Shown: positions 41,780 through 52,150, counted from the first letter of the stretch. The stretch is DNA of 64,000 bases from Ascarosepion bandense (GCA_037127315.1 JBBBDQ010001686.1:394501-458500); one strand, 5' to 3'. Translations and numbers: made by a program. Notes: generated by a model not told the origin, from the letters alone.

Positions 41780-42540
41780 ACAATTTCCTTACACTATTAA
41801 CCTTACATTAACTGTGGAAATAGAGTTTTGAAAGTTAAAAATTAAAAAATAAACAGACAGACGCTCACGCGGTGCCTAGTTGCGCGCACCTCGTGATATA
41901 GCTTTAAAGAAATCTCCTTTTCAAAAAACATTAAAACACAAAAAATTACATTAAAGTCAAACATGGGGACATAATAACAACACCGGGAAATAACATCCTT
42001 GAAAATGGCCAGTGAAGAGGCTGAAAGCGCTTGGAAAGTCTACAATTATGGAACATTTTCACACACCTTAACACCAGCCAAAAGGAAACGAGTAAGAATC
42101 CATATATAGTGGAACCTGTCGTATGCGACAACCCCTACTGCCATCAAAAACCGGTCGCATACGGTAGGTGATGGCTTACTCAAGGCTCATAGTTATGACC
42201 TATTTACGCCAGGAACGTATATTCCACTCATCAGTATACACATATTAGAATTTTTCCATGTAATTTCGTAATAAATAAATGAGAACATAAGAAAATGGTC
42301 TAACTTTAAAGAAATTTATTTAGCATAATTAATTTTGAAATTTTTAAAAACCTATTTACAACGGTCAAAAAGAGACTAAAATATTTATTCACAAAAATAT
42401 TTATTAAGTGGATTTAAAAAAAATACACGGTTTCAATTTCTTTCTTTAAAGTGAGTGATAGCAACAGAGAATCTGCGATAATACATGGAAACAAAACAAA
42501 ATATACAAAAAACTGACGTGGGTGGGGGTAGAGAAACAGG

Positions 42541-42545
<5 letters not shown>
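41780..42545. other. Non-coding stretch with possible PLE and MITE traces
   Basis: 'GAAGAGGCTGAAAGCGCTTG' near 42,014 is the type of motif found in Penelope-like untranslated regions. 'GTGGAACCTGTCGTATGCGA' with 'CGGTCGCATACGG' near 42,108-42,160 forms a short inverted pair. Neither could be delimited. Confidence 0.3.

Positions 42546-42548
<3 letters not shown>

Positions 42549-42590
<42 letters not shown>
42549..42590. repeat. (TA)n microsatellite
   Basis: Pure TA run. Confidence 0.9.
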
Positions 42591-42593
<3 letters not shown>

Positions 42594-42673
42594 TAGCAAA
42601 GTTATAGAATTCGTAGGTTTTTTTGCATGCATTTACTTTTATAATGAGTGCTCAATACAACGTAGAGCATTAT

Positions 42674-42848
42674 ATTGTAATGGTTGTTACAACGGTTTAT
42701 AAATTCATAGTATCACTACACAAAAATTGTCGCGCTTCGAAGCTGCGATGTGCGCTTCTCATCGGGTGATAAGTTTCAACAATTTTTTTTCGACAATTTT
42801 TGTGTAGTGATACTATGAATTTATAAACCATTGTAACAACCATTACAA

Positions 42849-42849
<1 letters not shown>
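42674..42849. repeat. Foldback element, 59-bp arms
   Basis: Arms 42,674-42,732 and 42,791-42,849 are reverse complements with one mismatch (centre 'ATCACTACACAAAAATTGTC' against its complement). The 58-nt loop is unrelated to the arms. It is followed by (TA)n. It may be a small MITE or a hairpin RNA locus; no target duplication was clear. Confidence 0.7.
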
Positions 42850-42852
<3 letters not shown>

Positions 42853-42893
<41 letters not shown>

Positions 42894-43069
42894 AATGAAT
42901 TAGAGCGCTCTAGCTATTGGGCGCGTATAATGATATGTGCTAAAAAGTCTGCCTACCGAACGCCCATAGCCCAGGGTTTCGGTCGGGTTTCAATCCTGGG
43001 TAAAAAAGCAATCGGAGTCTAACGGTACTGATGAGCTGTGATACGGCGAAACAGATCTGTCTGCGGATG

Positions 43070-43106
<37 letters not shown>
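42853..43106 (+). repeat. tRNA SINE with hammerhead-like motif (copy 5), TA-flanked
   Basis: Between TA tracts 42,853-42,889 and 43,072-43,106. Truncated body ('GCTATTGGGCGCGTATAATG'), tRNA-like head with 'CATAGCCCAGGG' and box B-like 'GGGTTTCAATCC', then the ribozyme-like motif. The body start present in copies 1-4 is missing. Confidence 0.6.
43021..43068 (+). ncRNA. Hammerhead ribozyme-like motif, core intact
   Basis: CTGATGA at 43,028-43,034, stem II GCTG-TGATA-CGGC (one G-T pair), GAAA at 43,048-43,051, stem III ACA-GATC-TGT, cleavage-site C at 43,061, stem I 3' strand TGCGGAT. All invariant core positions of the hammerhead are present. Stem I 5' strand AACGGTA pairs at five of seven positions. 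The three-pair stem III is the minimal type that, in known animal elements, is usually active only as a dimer. Confidence 0.6.
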
Positions 43107-43108
<2 letters not shown>

Positions 43109-43455
43109 CTCATTGTCGTGGGTATCACATGTAAACAGCAACAAGTGGTGTGGCTCTAAATTTAAAATTTGGAGCCTTGGGCTATGTAGAGTTACTCCAT
43201 GAATTCCATTACTCCCAGGCTAATCTAGCTCGGTGTGGTAGTACACTTTAAGGTCCCATTTATGGAACTAATTGTTTGCGTGTGTGCCTGAGCGTGCGTG
43301 TTTTTTATGTGAATACACTGCATGTGTATGTGTGAGTGTGTGTGTGTGTGCGCGCGCACATGTGGAACGTCTATGTAAATATGTACTATGAGTGTAGAGT
43401 ACTTGCATCCTCTATATGTGTGTGTGTTCGCGCGCATGTGTATATATACAGGTAT
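43107..43455. other. Non-coding, (GT)-rich
   Basis: Contains alternating GT/GC ('GTGTGTGTGTGCGCGCGCAC' near 43,336), a potential Z-DNA tract. No gene. Confidence 0.5.
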
Positions 43456-43794
43456 GGGGACGTTTTGAAGCCTGAACAAAGCCATAATGGACGTTTCCAA
43501 GCTAATAGCCCTCATCCCAGAGACGGCAAACACTGTTTATGTTATATATACTGTGTGGTCCACCATGCATTACCGAATGCATTTAAGACTCCGGGGAGGT
43601 CAGGCTCCGTAATATTATAACATGCAATCATCACAAACACTTGACGCGTGGGACACAGTGCACCTCTATGGGCTATGTTGGAGAGAGTGTGCCGCACAAG
43701 CAGATGACCACTTTAAACAAATCTTAGCGAAGGTTGATCGGTTGCTGGATGGCAAATAGTTCAACACAAGTGCATGCAGGACAGAAATCCCATG
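43456..43794. repeat. 340-bp module, copy 1
   Basis: Landmarks 'TGAAGCCTGAACAAAGCCAT', 'GGTCAGGCTCCGTAATATTA' and 'GTGCCGCACAAGCAGATGAC' recur in order at 44,195-44,535. Type unknown. Confidence 0.6.
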
Positions 43795-44060
43795 CATTTT
43801 GGAGTAGTTTTTGCACTGAAGCTTATAATCGTGCTATGTCGGTTGCTAATCGACTTAACTCAGAATGTTAGGAACTTGGTAATCTTCCACTGAAAACTGA
43901 CTCCTTAGTATTCGGCTAACTGCCGGCTAATATCAACTGCCCAGTAGTTCTACTGAACTCCCATAGAAGTTTAAAGAACTCCTATGAACTTCCCAAGAAC
44001 TTTTATTAATATAGGAGGGAGAGTCCATGATCTGAGGAATAGTTGTGTTTCCCCATAACA
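43795..44060 (+). mobile_element. Second copy of the 10,383 LTR, diverged
   Basis: Matches the solo LTR in order: 'CTTATAATCGTGCTATGTCG', 'CTTGGTAATCTTCCACTGA' and the end 'CCCCATAACA'. The 5' end is degraded and no target duplication is visible. It lies between the two 340-bp modules. Confidence 0.6.
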
Positions 44061-44194
44061 ATAAGGGGAAATCGAAATGCACTATTCACTGCAAACACTC
44101 ATTTATCGTTCTCGATAAGAAAGTCTACGATATATATACGTATATATAAATATAAAAGGCGAGATGCATCATGTATGTGTGTGCGTACATGTGT

Positions 44195-44535
44195 GGGGGA
44201 TTTTCGAAGCCTAAGCAAAGTCATTCTGGGCGCTCCCATGCCACCAGCTCTCGTACCAGAGGCGGTAAAGTCTGATATCAAAACCCCATATGTATATTGT
44301 GTAGTCCACCAATGTGTTTAAGGCCCCGGGAAGGTCAGACTCCGTGATAATATAACGTGCGATTATCACAAACATTTGACGAGTAGCACACACTGCACTT
44401 ATATCGGCTTATGTTGTTTTGATGGAGAGAGTGTGCTTTGTGCCGCACAAGCAGATGACATATTTAAACAAATGCAAGTTGATTGGTCGCTGGATAGTTA
44501 GCAGTTCAACGCAAGTGCATATAGGACAGAAATCC
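44195..44535. repeat. 340-bp module, copy 2
   Basis: Same order and orientation as copy 1, with many substitutions and a few indels ('GGTCAGACTCCGTGATAATA', 'GTGCCGCACAAGCAGATGAC'). The last shared part 'AGGACAGAAATCC' leads directly into LINE sequence here and into the LTR in copy 1. Confidence 0.6.
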
Positions 44536-44554
44536 TAGCTACTATCTGTCAATC

Positions 44555-45392
44555 ATCACAGACAACCTCTCCTGCCTCTCATAAGCATAGACCAAGCGAG
44601 TCTCCCCGAAAGCAATACTCTGCGCCTCCTCGGCCTTATCCTCTTCTCTGATCACAAGTGGAACCACTACATTGGGTCAAAAACTAAATCCACTGCTAAA
44701 AAGGTTGGGTCACTGTGTCGGGCCAGGAAGTTTTTCCCTCCTTAAATTATCCTGCATATATACAAATCAACCATTCGTCTGTGCATGGAGTACTGCTGCC
44801 ACATATGGTCAGGTGCACCCGCTGTTCATCTCCGTGTTCTGTACAGGCTCCAGTAATGTGATAGGTACCGTCTTGGCGGCTCGACTACAGCCACTTTCCC
44901 AGCGACGAGATGTGGCTTTCCTTTGTCTGTTCTATAAATACTTCCATCGCTTCTGTTCCAACGAGCTTAAGACAATGGTGTCTCCGCAACAGGTGTTTAC
45001 TCGTGCAATCAGACTGGCAACTGTGTCTCACCCATTCACAGTTAGATCAAGCAAATGCAGACGACAATTCTACTCCTGCAGCTTCTTTTCCCGCACTTCC
45101 CGCCTATGGAACTCGCTTCCTTATTCTTGATTTCCTAACGGCTACAACCTCCAGGAATTTAAATGCAAGGTTAATTCTCATCTCTTAACTACTTGACCCT
45201 ACTTCTTTCCACACTGTCCTGTAGATCCCTTTCCTTTCTCTCACCTTCGCAATTGTCATCACACCTGTATTACCATCCTTCTCTTGCTCCTTTCTAACTG
45301 GTTCGTTCTTCTCCTTATTCTCCTCTAATCCTTTTACTCTTATGTAGTCCCCTGCACATCAGTGGCGTTCCCGCCTTGCTCGGGGTGATATG

Positions 45393-45398
<6 letters not shown>
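44555..45398 (+). pseudogene. CR1/L2-like LINE RT, best preserved C-terminal half
   Basis: Pieces in order across frames: 'LRLLGLILFSDHKWNHYI' (just after the palm), 'KKVGSLCRARKFF', 'IYKSTIRLCMEYCCHIWSGA', then 'LAARLQPLSQRRDVAFLCLF', 'TRAIRLATVSHPFTV', 'FYSCSFFSRTSRLWNSLPYS', a stop where C-F-P-D is expected, and the 3' UTR with tail 'CTTGCTCGGGGTGATATGAT'. There are at least two frameshifts, and the catalytic palm (YADD region) lies upstream and is missing. Confidence 0.8.
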
Positions 45399-45426
<28 letters not shown>

Positions 45427-45444
45427 CAAAGAGCTATCCACTGC

Positions 45445-45548
45445 CACCCAATGCTATAGAACCTATTCTGTCCTGTTATTTAACTCATAGCTGAAAAAAA
45501 AGAAATTGATATCTTTCCTAAGGAGAATGGGTTCTATAGCATTGGGTG
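45445..45548. repeat. 19-bp inverted repeat around a SINE fragment
   Basis: 'CACCCAATGCTATAGAACC' (45,445-45,463) and its exact complement (45,530-45,548). The first arm is a SINE family-1 piece; the second borders the next SINE copy. Confidence 0.65.
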
Positions 45549-45852
45549 ACTGACTGTCAGTTAAGTGCCATACGTGAAACACGCTTGGGCGATCATATCT
45601 CGAAAGTGACATGACTGACTGGGTAGAAGATTATCCCGCAGTACGTTGCCATTGCTTTCTGCGGTAGATTGGTTGCCAGCCAAGGCTATAGAACTCAATC
45701 TATCCTGTTATTTAACCCATAACTGGAAGAAAGAGACGGATTAATACCTTTCCCGAGGGTATTTGCGCGTAAGTGAATGCAATGAATTCAGCTGGAATTT
45801 GGACTCGGCTTCCCGATTTCTCGTTCCGAGCCGATATCCAATGCACCAATTT
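45541..45852 (-). repeat. tRNA SINE (family 1), full length
   Basis: Tail 'GACTGTCAGTTAAGTGCCAT' to head, minus-strand box B-like 'CCGAGTCCAAATTCCAG' and box A-like 'TGGTGCATTGGATATCGGCT'. The first box A guanines are mutated relative to 53,123. Confidence 0.75.
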
Positions 45853-45989
45853 TTCATTTCAAGACGATATCTACTCTCTGAAACAAAAAGCATATAGTAA
45901 CAATTATTATGCCATCAAATTCACGAGAAAATTATTGAATCCATCCACTGGGATATCGTGCTGTGGGAGAATGCTATTTTTCTTCTTCG

Positions 45990-48900
45990 TTTTTTTTTTT
46001 TTATTTTTTACGTCGTCTTATCCACTCCATATTCTATACCTATCTCAGGCGTTTTTTATTGTCTCATTCTTATTCATTTATTCTAAACTTCTCTCGCTTT
46101 TTACTTAATGAATTTTCTTCCTCAATCAATTAAATTTTTCACCTGATCTTTATTGACTTCCCTCTTCATACTCTCTTGCCATTTTGTCCCCTATCCAAAA
46201 TTTCACCTTCCCCCCTCTCTATACTCTTTTCCTCATTTTCTTCTATTCATACCTCTTTCTCTTCTGCCCGTCTTCATACACACTTCCTGTTCTCCCCCCA
46301 TACACTCTTTCTCTTCTCACCACGTCTTCATACTCTCTTCCTCTTCTCTTCGCTTTTTAATACGCTCTGCTCTTCTCTCCCCTCTTCATACTCTTTTCAT
46401 GTTCCCTTCTCTTTCATACACTCCTCCAATTTTCTCCCCTCTTCATGATCTCTCCCTCTTCTCTCCCTGTCTTCATAGTCACTTCCTTTTCTTCCGACGT
46501 CTTCATACACACTTCCTCATTTCTCGCCGTCTTCATATTCTCCTCCTGTTCTCTTCGCTTTTTAATACTCTCTTCCTCTTCTCCCCTCTCTTCATACTCT
46601 TCATATTCTTTTCTCCTTCATACTCTCCTCCACTTTTCTCCCCTATTCATACTCTTTTCATATTCTCTTCTACTTCATACTCCTCCTCCTTCTCTCCCCT
46701 CTTCATACTCTTTTCATATTCTCTTCTCCTTCATACTCTCCTACTCTTCTCTCCCCCTTCATATTCTTTTCATATTCTCTAATCCTCCATACTCTCCTCC
46801 TCTTCTCTCCCCCTTCATACACTTTTCATATTCTCTTCTCCTTCATACTCTCATCCCCTTTTCTCTCCTCTTCATATTCTTTTCATATTCTCTTCTCCTT
46901 CATACTCTCCCTCTCTTCTCTCCCCTCTTCATACTCTTTTCATATTCTCTTCTCCTTCATACTCTCCTCCTCTTTTCTTCCCTCTTCATATTCTTTTCAT
47001 ATTCTCTTCTCTTTCATACTCTCCTCCTCTTTTCTCCCATCTTCATACTCTTTTCATATTCTCTTCGCCTTCATACTCTCCTCCTCTTCTCTCCCCTCTT
47101 CATACTCCTTTCATATTCTCTTCTCCTTCATACTCTCCTCCTCTTTTCTCCCTCTACATATTATTTTCATATTCTCTTCTCCTTTATATTTCCTCCTCTT
47201 CTCTCCCCTCTTCATACTCTTTTCATATTCTCTTCTCCTTCATACTTTCCTCCTCTTCTCTCCCCTCTTCATACTCTTTTCATATTCTCTTCTCCTTCAT
47301 ACTCTCCTCCTCTTCTCTCCCCTCTTCATACTCTTTTCATATTCTCTTCTCCTTCATACTCTCCTCCTCTTTTCTCCCATCTTCATACTCTTTTCATATT
47401 CTCTTCTCCTTCATACTCTCCTCCTCTTCTCTCCCCTCTTCATACTCTTTTTCTATTCTTTAGCCGTTTTCATACTCTCTTTTTCTTTTCTTTTTCTCAC
47501 CATCTTCATACACTCCTCCTCTCTCTCGACGTCTTGATACTCTCCTACACTTTTCTCCCCTCTTTATACTATTTTTTGTATTCCCTTCCCGTTTTTATAC
47601 TCTCTTCTACTTCTCTTGCCATCTTCATAATATTCTCCTCTACTCTTCGCATCTTTATACTCTCCTCCTCTCCTTTTCCTTCTTCATACTCTTTTCCTAT
47701 TCCCTCCCCGACTTCTTACTCCCTTCTTGTTCTCATGCCATCTTCATACTCTCCTCCTTTTATTTCTGAGTCCTCATATTATCTTCCTGTTCTCACCACT
47801 CTTAATACTCTTTTCCTATTCCCTTCTTGTCTTTATACTCTATTCCTATTTTTTAATCGTTTTCATAGACTCTTCTTCTTCTGTCGCCATCTTCATCCAC
47901 TTCTCCTCTACTCTCCGCATCTTCATACTCTCCTCTTCTCTCTTTTCTTCATACTCTTTTTTATTTCCTCCCCGTCTTCATACGCTTTTCTTGTTCTCTA
48001 GCCATTTTCATACATTCCTCGACTTCACTCCACATCTTCATACTCTCCCAGCTTCTCTCCCCTCTTCATACTCTTTTCCTATTATTTCCCCTTCATAATC
48101 TCTGCTACTTCTCTCCCCGTCTTCATAATCTTTTCCTCTTCTCTTCTCTCCTCTCTTTCTACTCTTTTCCTCCTCTCTTGCCATCTTCATATTCTTCTTC
48201 TCTTCCCTCCTGTGTTCATACTCTTTCCTTCTTCTCACCGCGTATTCATATCTTTTTCCTCTTCTCTCCCCTCTTCATACTCCCTTCCTCTTCTCTCCCC
48301 GTCTTCATACTCTCTTCCTCTTCTGTCACCTTTTTTATATTCTTGTCCCCTTCTCTCCCCTATTCATACTCTCTTCCTCTTCTGTTATCTTTTTTATATT
48401 CTTGTCCCCTTTTCTCCCCGTTTTCATACTCTCTGCCTTTTCTCTCCTCTTTTTCTACTCTCTTCCTCTTCTCTTGCCATCTTTATATTCTTCTTCTCTT
48501 CCCTCCTGTGTTCATACTCTTTCCTTCTTCTCTCCGCGTATTCATATATTTTCCTCTTATCTCCCGTCTTCATACTCCCTTCCTCTTCACTCCTCGTCTT
48601 CATACTCTCTTCCTCTTTTCTCCCCTATCATACTTCGCTCTCTTATTCCCGACTTCATAAACTTTTCCTCTTCTTTCCTCGTCTGCATACTCTCTTTTCT
48701 TCTCTCCTCTCTTCATACTCTCTTCCCCTTCTCTCCCCGTTTTTATACTCTTTTCCTCTTCTCTCCCTGGCTTCATACACCCTTTTTTTTGCCCTTCCTG
48801 TCTACTCTCTTCCTATTATATCTTCATACTCTCTTCCTCTTCTTCACTCGTCATACTCCTTACCGCTTCGCTCTCCGTCACTTTCAATTTTTTCTCTCTT

Positions 48901-49740
48901 GTTGTTTTTATTCTCTTTTATCATTTCTCTTTCTTTTTCTTCTTTACCCTCGTCATACCTCTTCTTCACTCTCCTTCATATTTTCTTCCTCTTTTCCTCT
49001 AGTCTTTATACTCTCTTCCTCTTCTCTCCTTGTTTTCATACTCCTTTTCTCTTATTTCATCGTCTTCATGAGCTTTTCTCTTTTCTTTTCCCATATTATC
49101 TTTCTCTTCTCCTCCTGTGAAAGTCTCTTCCTCTGCTCCCCTCTTTTCTTCCATTTTTTTAATTTTTCCTCCCCACTTTATTCTCTCTTTATTTTCTCCC
49201 CTCTTCTTTTTGTCCTCCTTTTCTTCCCCTCTTTTTCTATCTCCCTAGTTTATTCTTTCTTCATCTCTCACTCTTCATTTTTTCTCCCTTTTCCTTCTCC
49301 CTTTTTCTTCTTCCACCTTTTTTATTCTTTCTTCATCTCTTCACTTTCTCTCTCTTTCCCCCTCTCTCTCTTTCCCTCTCTCTCTCTTCTTTCCCTCTTT
49401 CTCTTCTTTCCCCTCCTTATCCTCTTCTATATTTCCCTTTCATTTTTTCATTCTCTTCTATTTTTTCTTCTGTCTCCTCTCTTTGACTTCTTCCTAGCTT
49501 TATTCTCTCTCTCTCTCTCTCTCTTTCCCTCTCTCTCTCTTCTTCCCTCTCTCTCTTTCCTTCTCTCTCTTCTTTCCCTCTCTCTCTTCTTTCCCCTCTA
49601 TTAGAATTCTGACCCTTGATATTCTTTTACTTTTCATGCCTTTCTTTACTTCTTTCTTTACTCTCTTTCTTTTCTCCCTCTCTTTTCTTTCTTTTACTCT
49701 TCTCTCTCTTTTTTTTTTTGTAATTCTGATCTCTCTTTAT
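45990..49740. repeat. 3.5-kb polypyrimidine minisatellite
   Basis: Plus strand almost entirely C and T. From about 46,560 to 47,450 the unit is near 57 bp and homogeneous ('CTCTTCATACTCTTTTCATA', 'TTCTCTTCTCCTTCATACTC', 'TCCTCCTCTTCTCTCCCCTC'). Elsewhere degenerate 'TTCATACTCTCTTCCTCTTC' units of about 30 bp dominate, decaying into (CT)n/(CTTTC)n by 49,600. Open frames of 518, 400 and 302 codons occur in different, overlapping frames because stops are rare in CT-only DNA. They are not genes. Confidence 0.9.
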
Positions 49741-50395
49741 TCACTATCTATCATTTTACAGTATTCCTCTGCTCACCGACATTAGCCAGGTCTTAATTAC
49801 CCTATCAGTTGGTGTCAGGAAGATACTGGCTGCATCCCTACTCAAACGGATTAAAGGCTCCTAAAAGGTGATATCTGTTTCTGTATTTATGCCTACCTTT
49901 TCTGACACCAGTCCAAAATGCTTCTCATTAGTTTTGTGATTCGCGCACAAACCAGGTCTATGTCTAACCGTTAAGAGTGGCACCTAGAGCTGAAAGATGT
50001 AGGGAGAAGGATGGTCATTGTCTTATAATTAAACTTAGCTATCTACAGCCACTAAATCAAAAATATTACAATTAGTCCTTACACCAAAACAACACATTCT
50101 TATTTAACATTCTTACAACATACCTATGAATACCTTAGGATCGCCATGAAGTACTAACTAGTCGGCATATGTACAATTATTTTTTGTGGAGAATAAAACA
50201 ACAATTTAAAAATGTAAATCCCAATTTTTTATTACAATATTGATAAACTATTTGCAAGAAACAGGTTGAAACAATGTTAGAAATAAAACCACTAATAATA
50301 ATGGTAGTAACATTAGTTAGCTGAACGAAATAAATGCGAGATTTTACTAATATAAAACGTTCATTCGTCATAAAACTAGGGAAACTCGGCGTTGT
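49741..50395. other. Non-coding stretch, nothing recognised
   Basis: Contains 'GTTGGTGTCAGGAAG' and 'TTCTGACACCAGTCC' about 100 bp apart, a weak inverted pair. No gene. Confidence 0.35.
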
Positions 50396-50437
50396 GCAAA
50401 AGTGATCAAGCTTGTCTCGCTAGAATCGTTTACATGT
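50396..50437 (+). repeat. SINE family 5, left fragment
   Basis: 'CAAGCTTGTCTCGCTAGAAT' matches the head of the SINE at 60,646-60,800. The right part lies at 51,463-51,610; the LINE array sits between them. Confidence 0.45.
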
Positions 50438-51462
50438 TTTTTAAATCATATCACCCCGAGCAAGCCGGTAAAGCCACTGATGCGCAGGGGGCTACCTAAG
50501 AGTGAAAAGATTGGAAAAGAGAAAGCCGGAAACCATATCCTGAACAGGGGAAAAGGGATGAGCCTCTTCACCTGTTCAATAGACGTGGGTGGAGTGTGAA
50601 CCGTGCGATAGTTTAGTCTATCTACGACAATTGAAAAAAAAAAAAAAGAAAAAGAAAAAAGTAAAAAGATTGAAGAAGAGAAAGCCGGAAACCATATCAT
50701 AAACAGGGAACAAGGGATGAGCCTCTTCACCTGTTCAATAGACGTGGATGGAGTGTGAACCGGGCGATAGCTTAGTCTATCTACTCCAATTGAAAAAAAG
50801 AAAAAAGAAAAAGAAAAAAGTAAAACGATTGAAGAAGAGAAAGCCGGAAACCACATCATAAACAGGGAACAAGGGATGAGCCTCTTATCCTGTTCAATAG
50901 ACGTGGGTGGAGTGTGAACCGGGCGATAGTTTAGTCTATTTACTCCAATTGAAAAAAAGAAAAAAGAAAAAGAAAAAAGTAAAACGATTGAAGAAGAGAA
51001 AGCCGGAAACCACATCATAAACAGGGAACAAGGGATGAGCCTCTTAACCTGTTCAATAGACGTGGGTGGAGTGTGAACCGGGCGATAGTTTAGTCGATCT
51101 ACGACAATTGAAAAAAAAAAGAAAAAGAAAAGAGTAAAAAGATTGGAGAAGAGAAAGCCAGAAACCACATCATAAACAGGGAACAAGGGATGAGCCTCTT
51201 CACCTGTTCAATAGACGTGGGTGGAGTGTGAACTGGTGATAGTTTAGTCTATCTACGACTATTGAAAAAAAAGAAAAAGAAAAAAGTAAAAAGATTGAAG
51301 AAGAGAAAGCCGGAAACCACATCATAAACAGGGAACAAGTGATGAGCCTCTTCACCTGTTCAATAGACGTGGGTGGAGTGTGAACCGGGCGATAGTTTAA
51401 TCTATCTACGACAATTGAAAAAAAAAAGAAAAAGAAAAGTGTAAAAAGATTGAAGAAAAGAA
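50438..51462 (-). repeat. CR1/L2-like LINE tail with six-fold tandem 155-bp repeat
   Basis: Starts with the LINE tail 'CACCCCGAGCAAGCCGG'. Six copies of a unit follow: 'AGAAAGCCGGAAACCACATC', 'GGGATGAGCCTCTTCACCTG', 'TAGACGTGGGTGGAGTGTGA', then A-rich. Copies differ by a few bases and by A-tract length. A minus-strand ORF of 246 codons across it is an artefact of the period being a multiple of three in part of the array. Confidence 0.8.
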
Positions 51463-51610
51463 AGCCGAATCCTAGTAGTATATTCGATCTTCACTGGGTG
51501 CCCATACTTTAAGCCTTGTACCACGTCTATGCTGCACTTAGAAAATGATCATTTGTTCAAAGTCCCACTAAAAAACACAATCATCCAAACACATCAACGA
51601 ATATGAAATA
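51463..51610 (+). repeat. SINE family 5, right fragment
   Basis: 'ATTCGATCTTCACTGGGTGC' (box B region) and 'ATACTTTAAGCCTTGTACCA' align with 60,700-60,760. Together with 50,396-50,437 it forms one SINE opened by the LINE insertion. Confidence 0.45.
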
Positions 51611-51656
51611 AGACACACTAGAAATACGAAAGGTCACTCTCATCTATAGTATCGTT

Positions 51657-52000
51657 TTCTTCTTCTTCTTCTTCTTCTTCTTCTTCTTCTTCTTCTTCTA
51701 CGTGCCTTGTTCTTTCAGGACGTAGGCGATCATGACCTTCCACGTCTCCTTATCTCTGGTGGCTCTTTGCACGCTTTCTTCTGTAATATCTCGCAACCCC
51801 CGTTCTATCATCGACCTGTTCAGGAACTTTCAAATATGTTATCCGCTGCTTTCCTCTGTCTGTTCTTCCTTTTATTTGAACTGTTAGTATCAAGTTATCC
51901 AAGCCCTCCTTCCTCATTGAATGCAACAGGATTTTTAGCTGTCTCTTCCTGATTCCCAGTATTAATTTTCTTTTCATTTCCATCCTTTCGAAAACCATCC
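51657..52000 (-). pseudogene. RTE-clade LINE 3' end with expanded (TTC)n tail
   Basis: The minus strand encodes 'MKRKLILGIRKRQLKILLHS', 'MRKEGLDNLILTVQIKGRTD', to a damaged C-terminus. The RTE tail has grown to a 43-bp (GAA)n tract (51,657-51,699 on plus as TTC). Confidence 0.75.
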
Positions 52001-52150
52001 ACTAGCTCACGCCATAAATCTAGAATATAAATGTATAGAAACTAGCATGGTCACAAAATGCGGGATCAGTTTATATAACCATTATAATAAAGAATTGATC
52101 CCCCATTTTATATCCACATTATAATTTCTTATAAACAGTTGGCATATATA
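52001..52150. repeat. Stem-loop spacer between RTE copies
   Basis: 'AGAATATAAATGTATAGAAA', hairpin 'AAAATGCGGGATCAGTTT'/'GAATTGATCCCCCATTTT', 'TTATAAACAGTTGGCATATA'. Reverse complement of the 37,701-37,825 spacer. Confidence 0.65.

Noticed and set aside
42225..42260. Another hammerhead core (CTGATGAG on the minus strand)
   Set aside because: No GAAA at the required distance and no pairing stems; an isolated chance match.
46445..49604. Long open reading frames (up to 518 codons) as a secreted or membrane protein gene
   Set aside because: They lie in CT-only tandem repeats, occur in overlapping frames, contain only repeat-derived residues and have no conserved domain. Lack of purines explains the lack of stops.
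50446..51186. 246-codon minus-strand ORF as a repeat protein
   Set aside because: It is the translation of a tandemly amplified LINE 3' UTR segment and includes the LINE tail itself.
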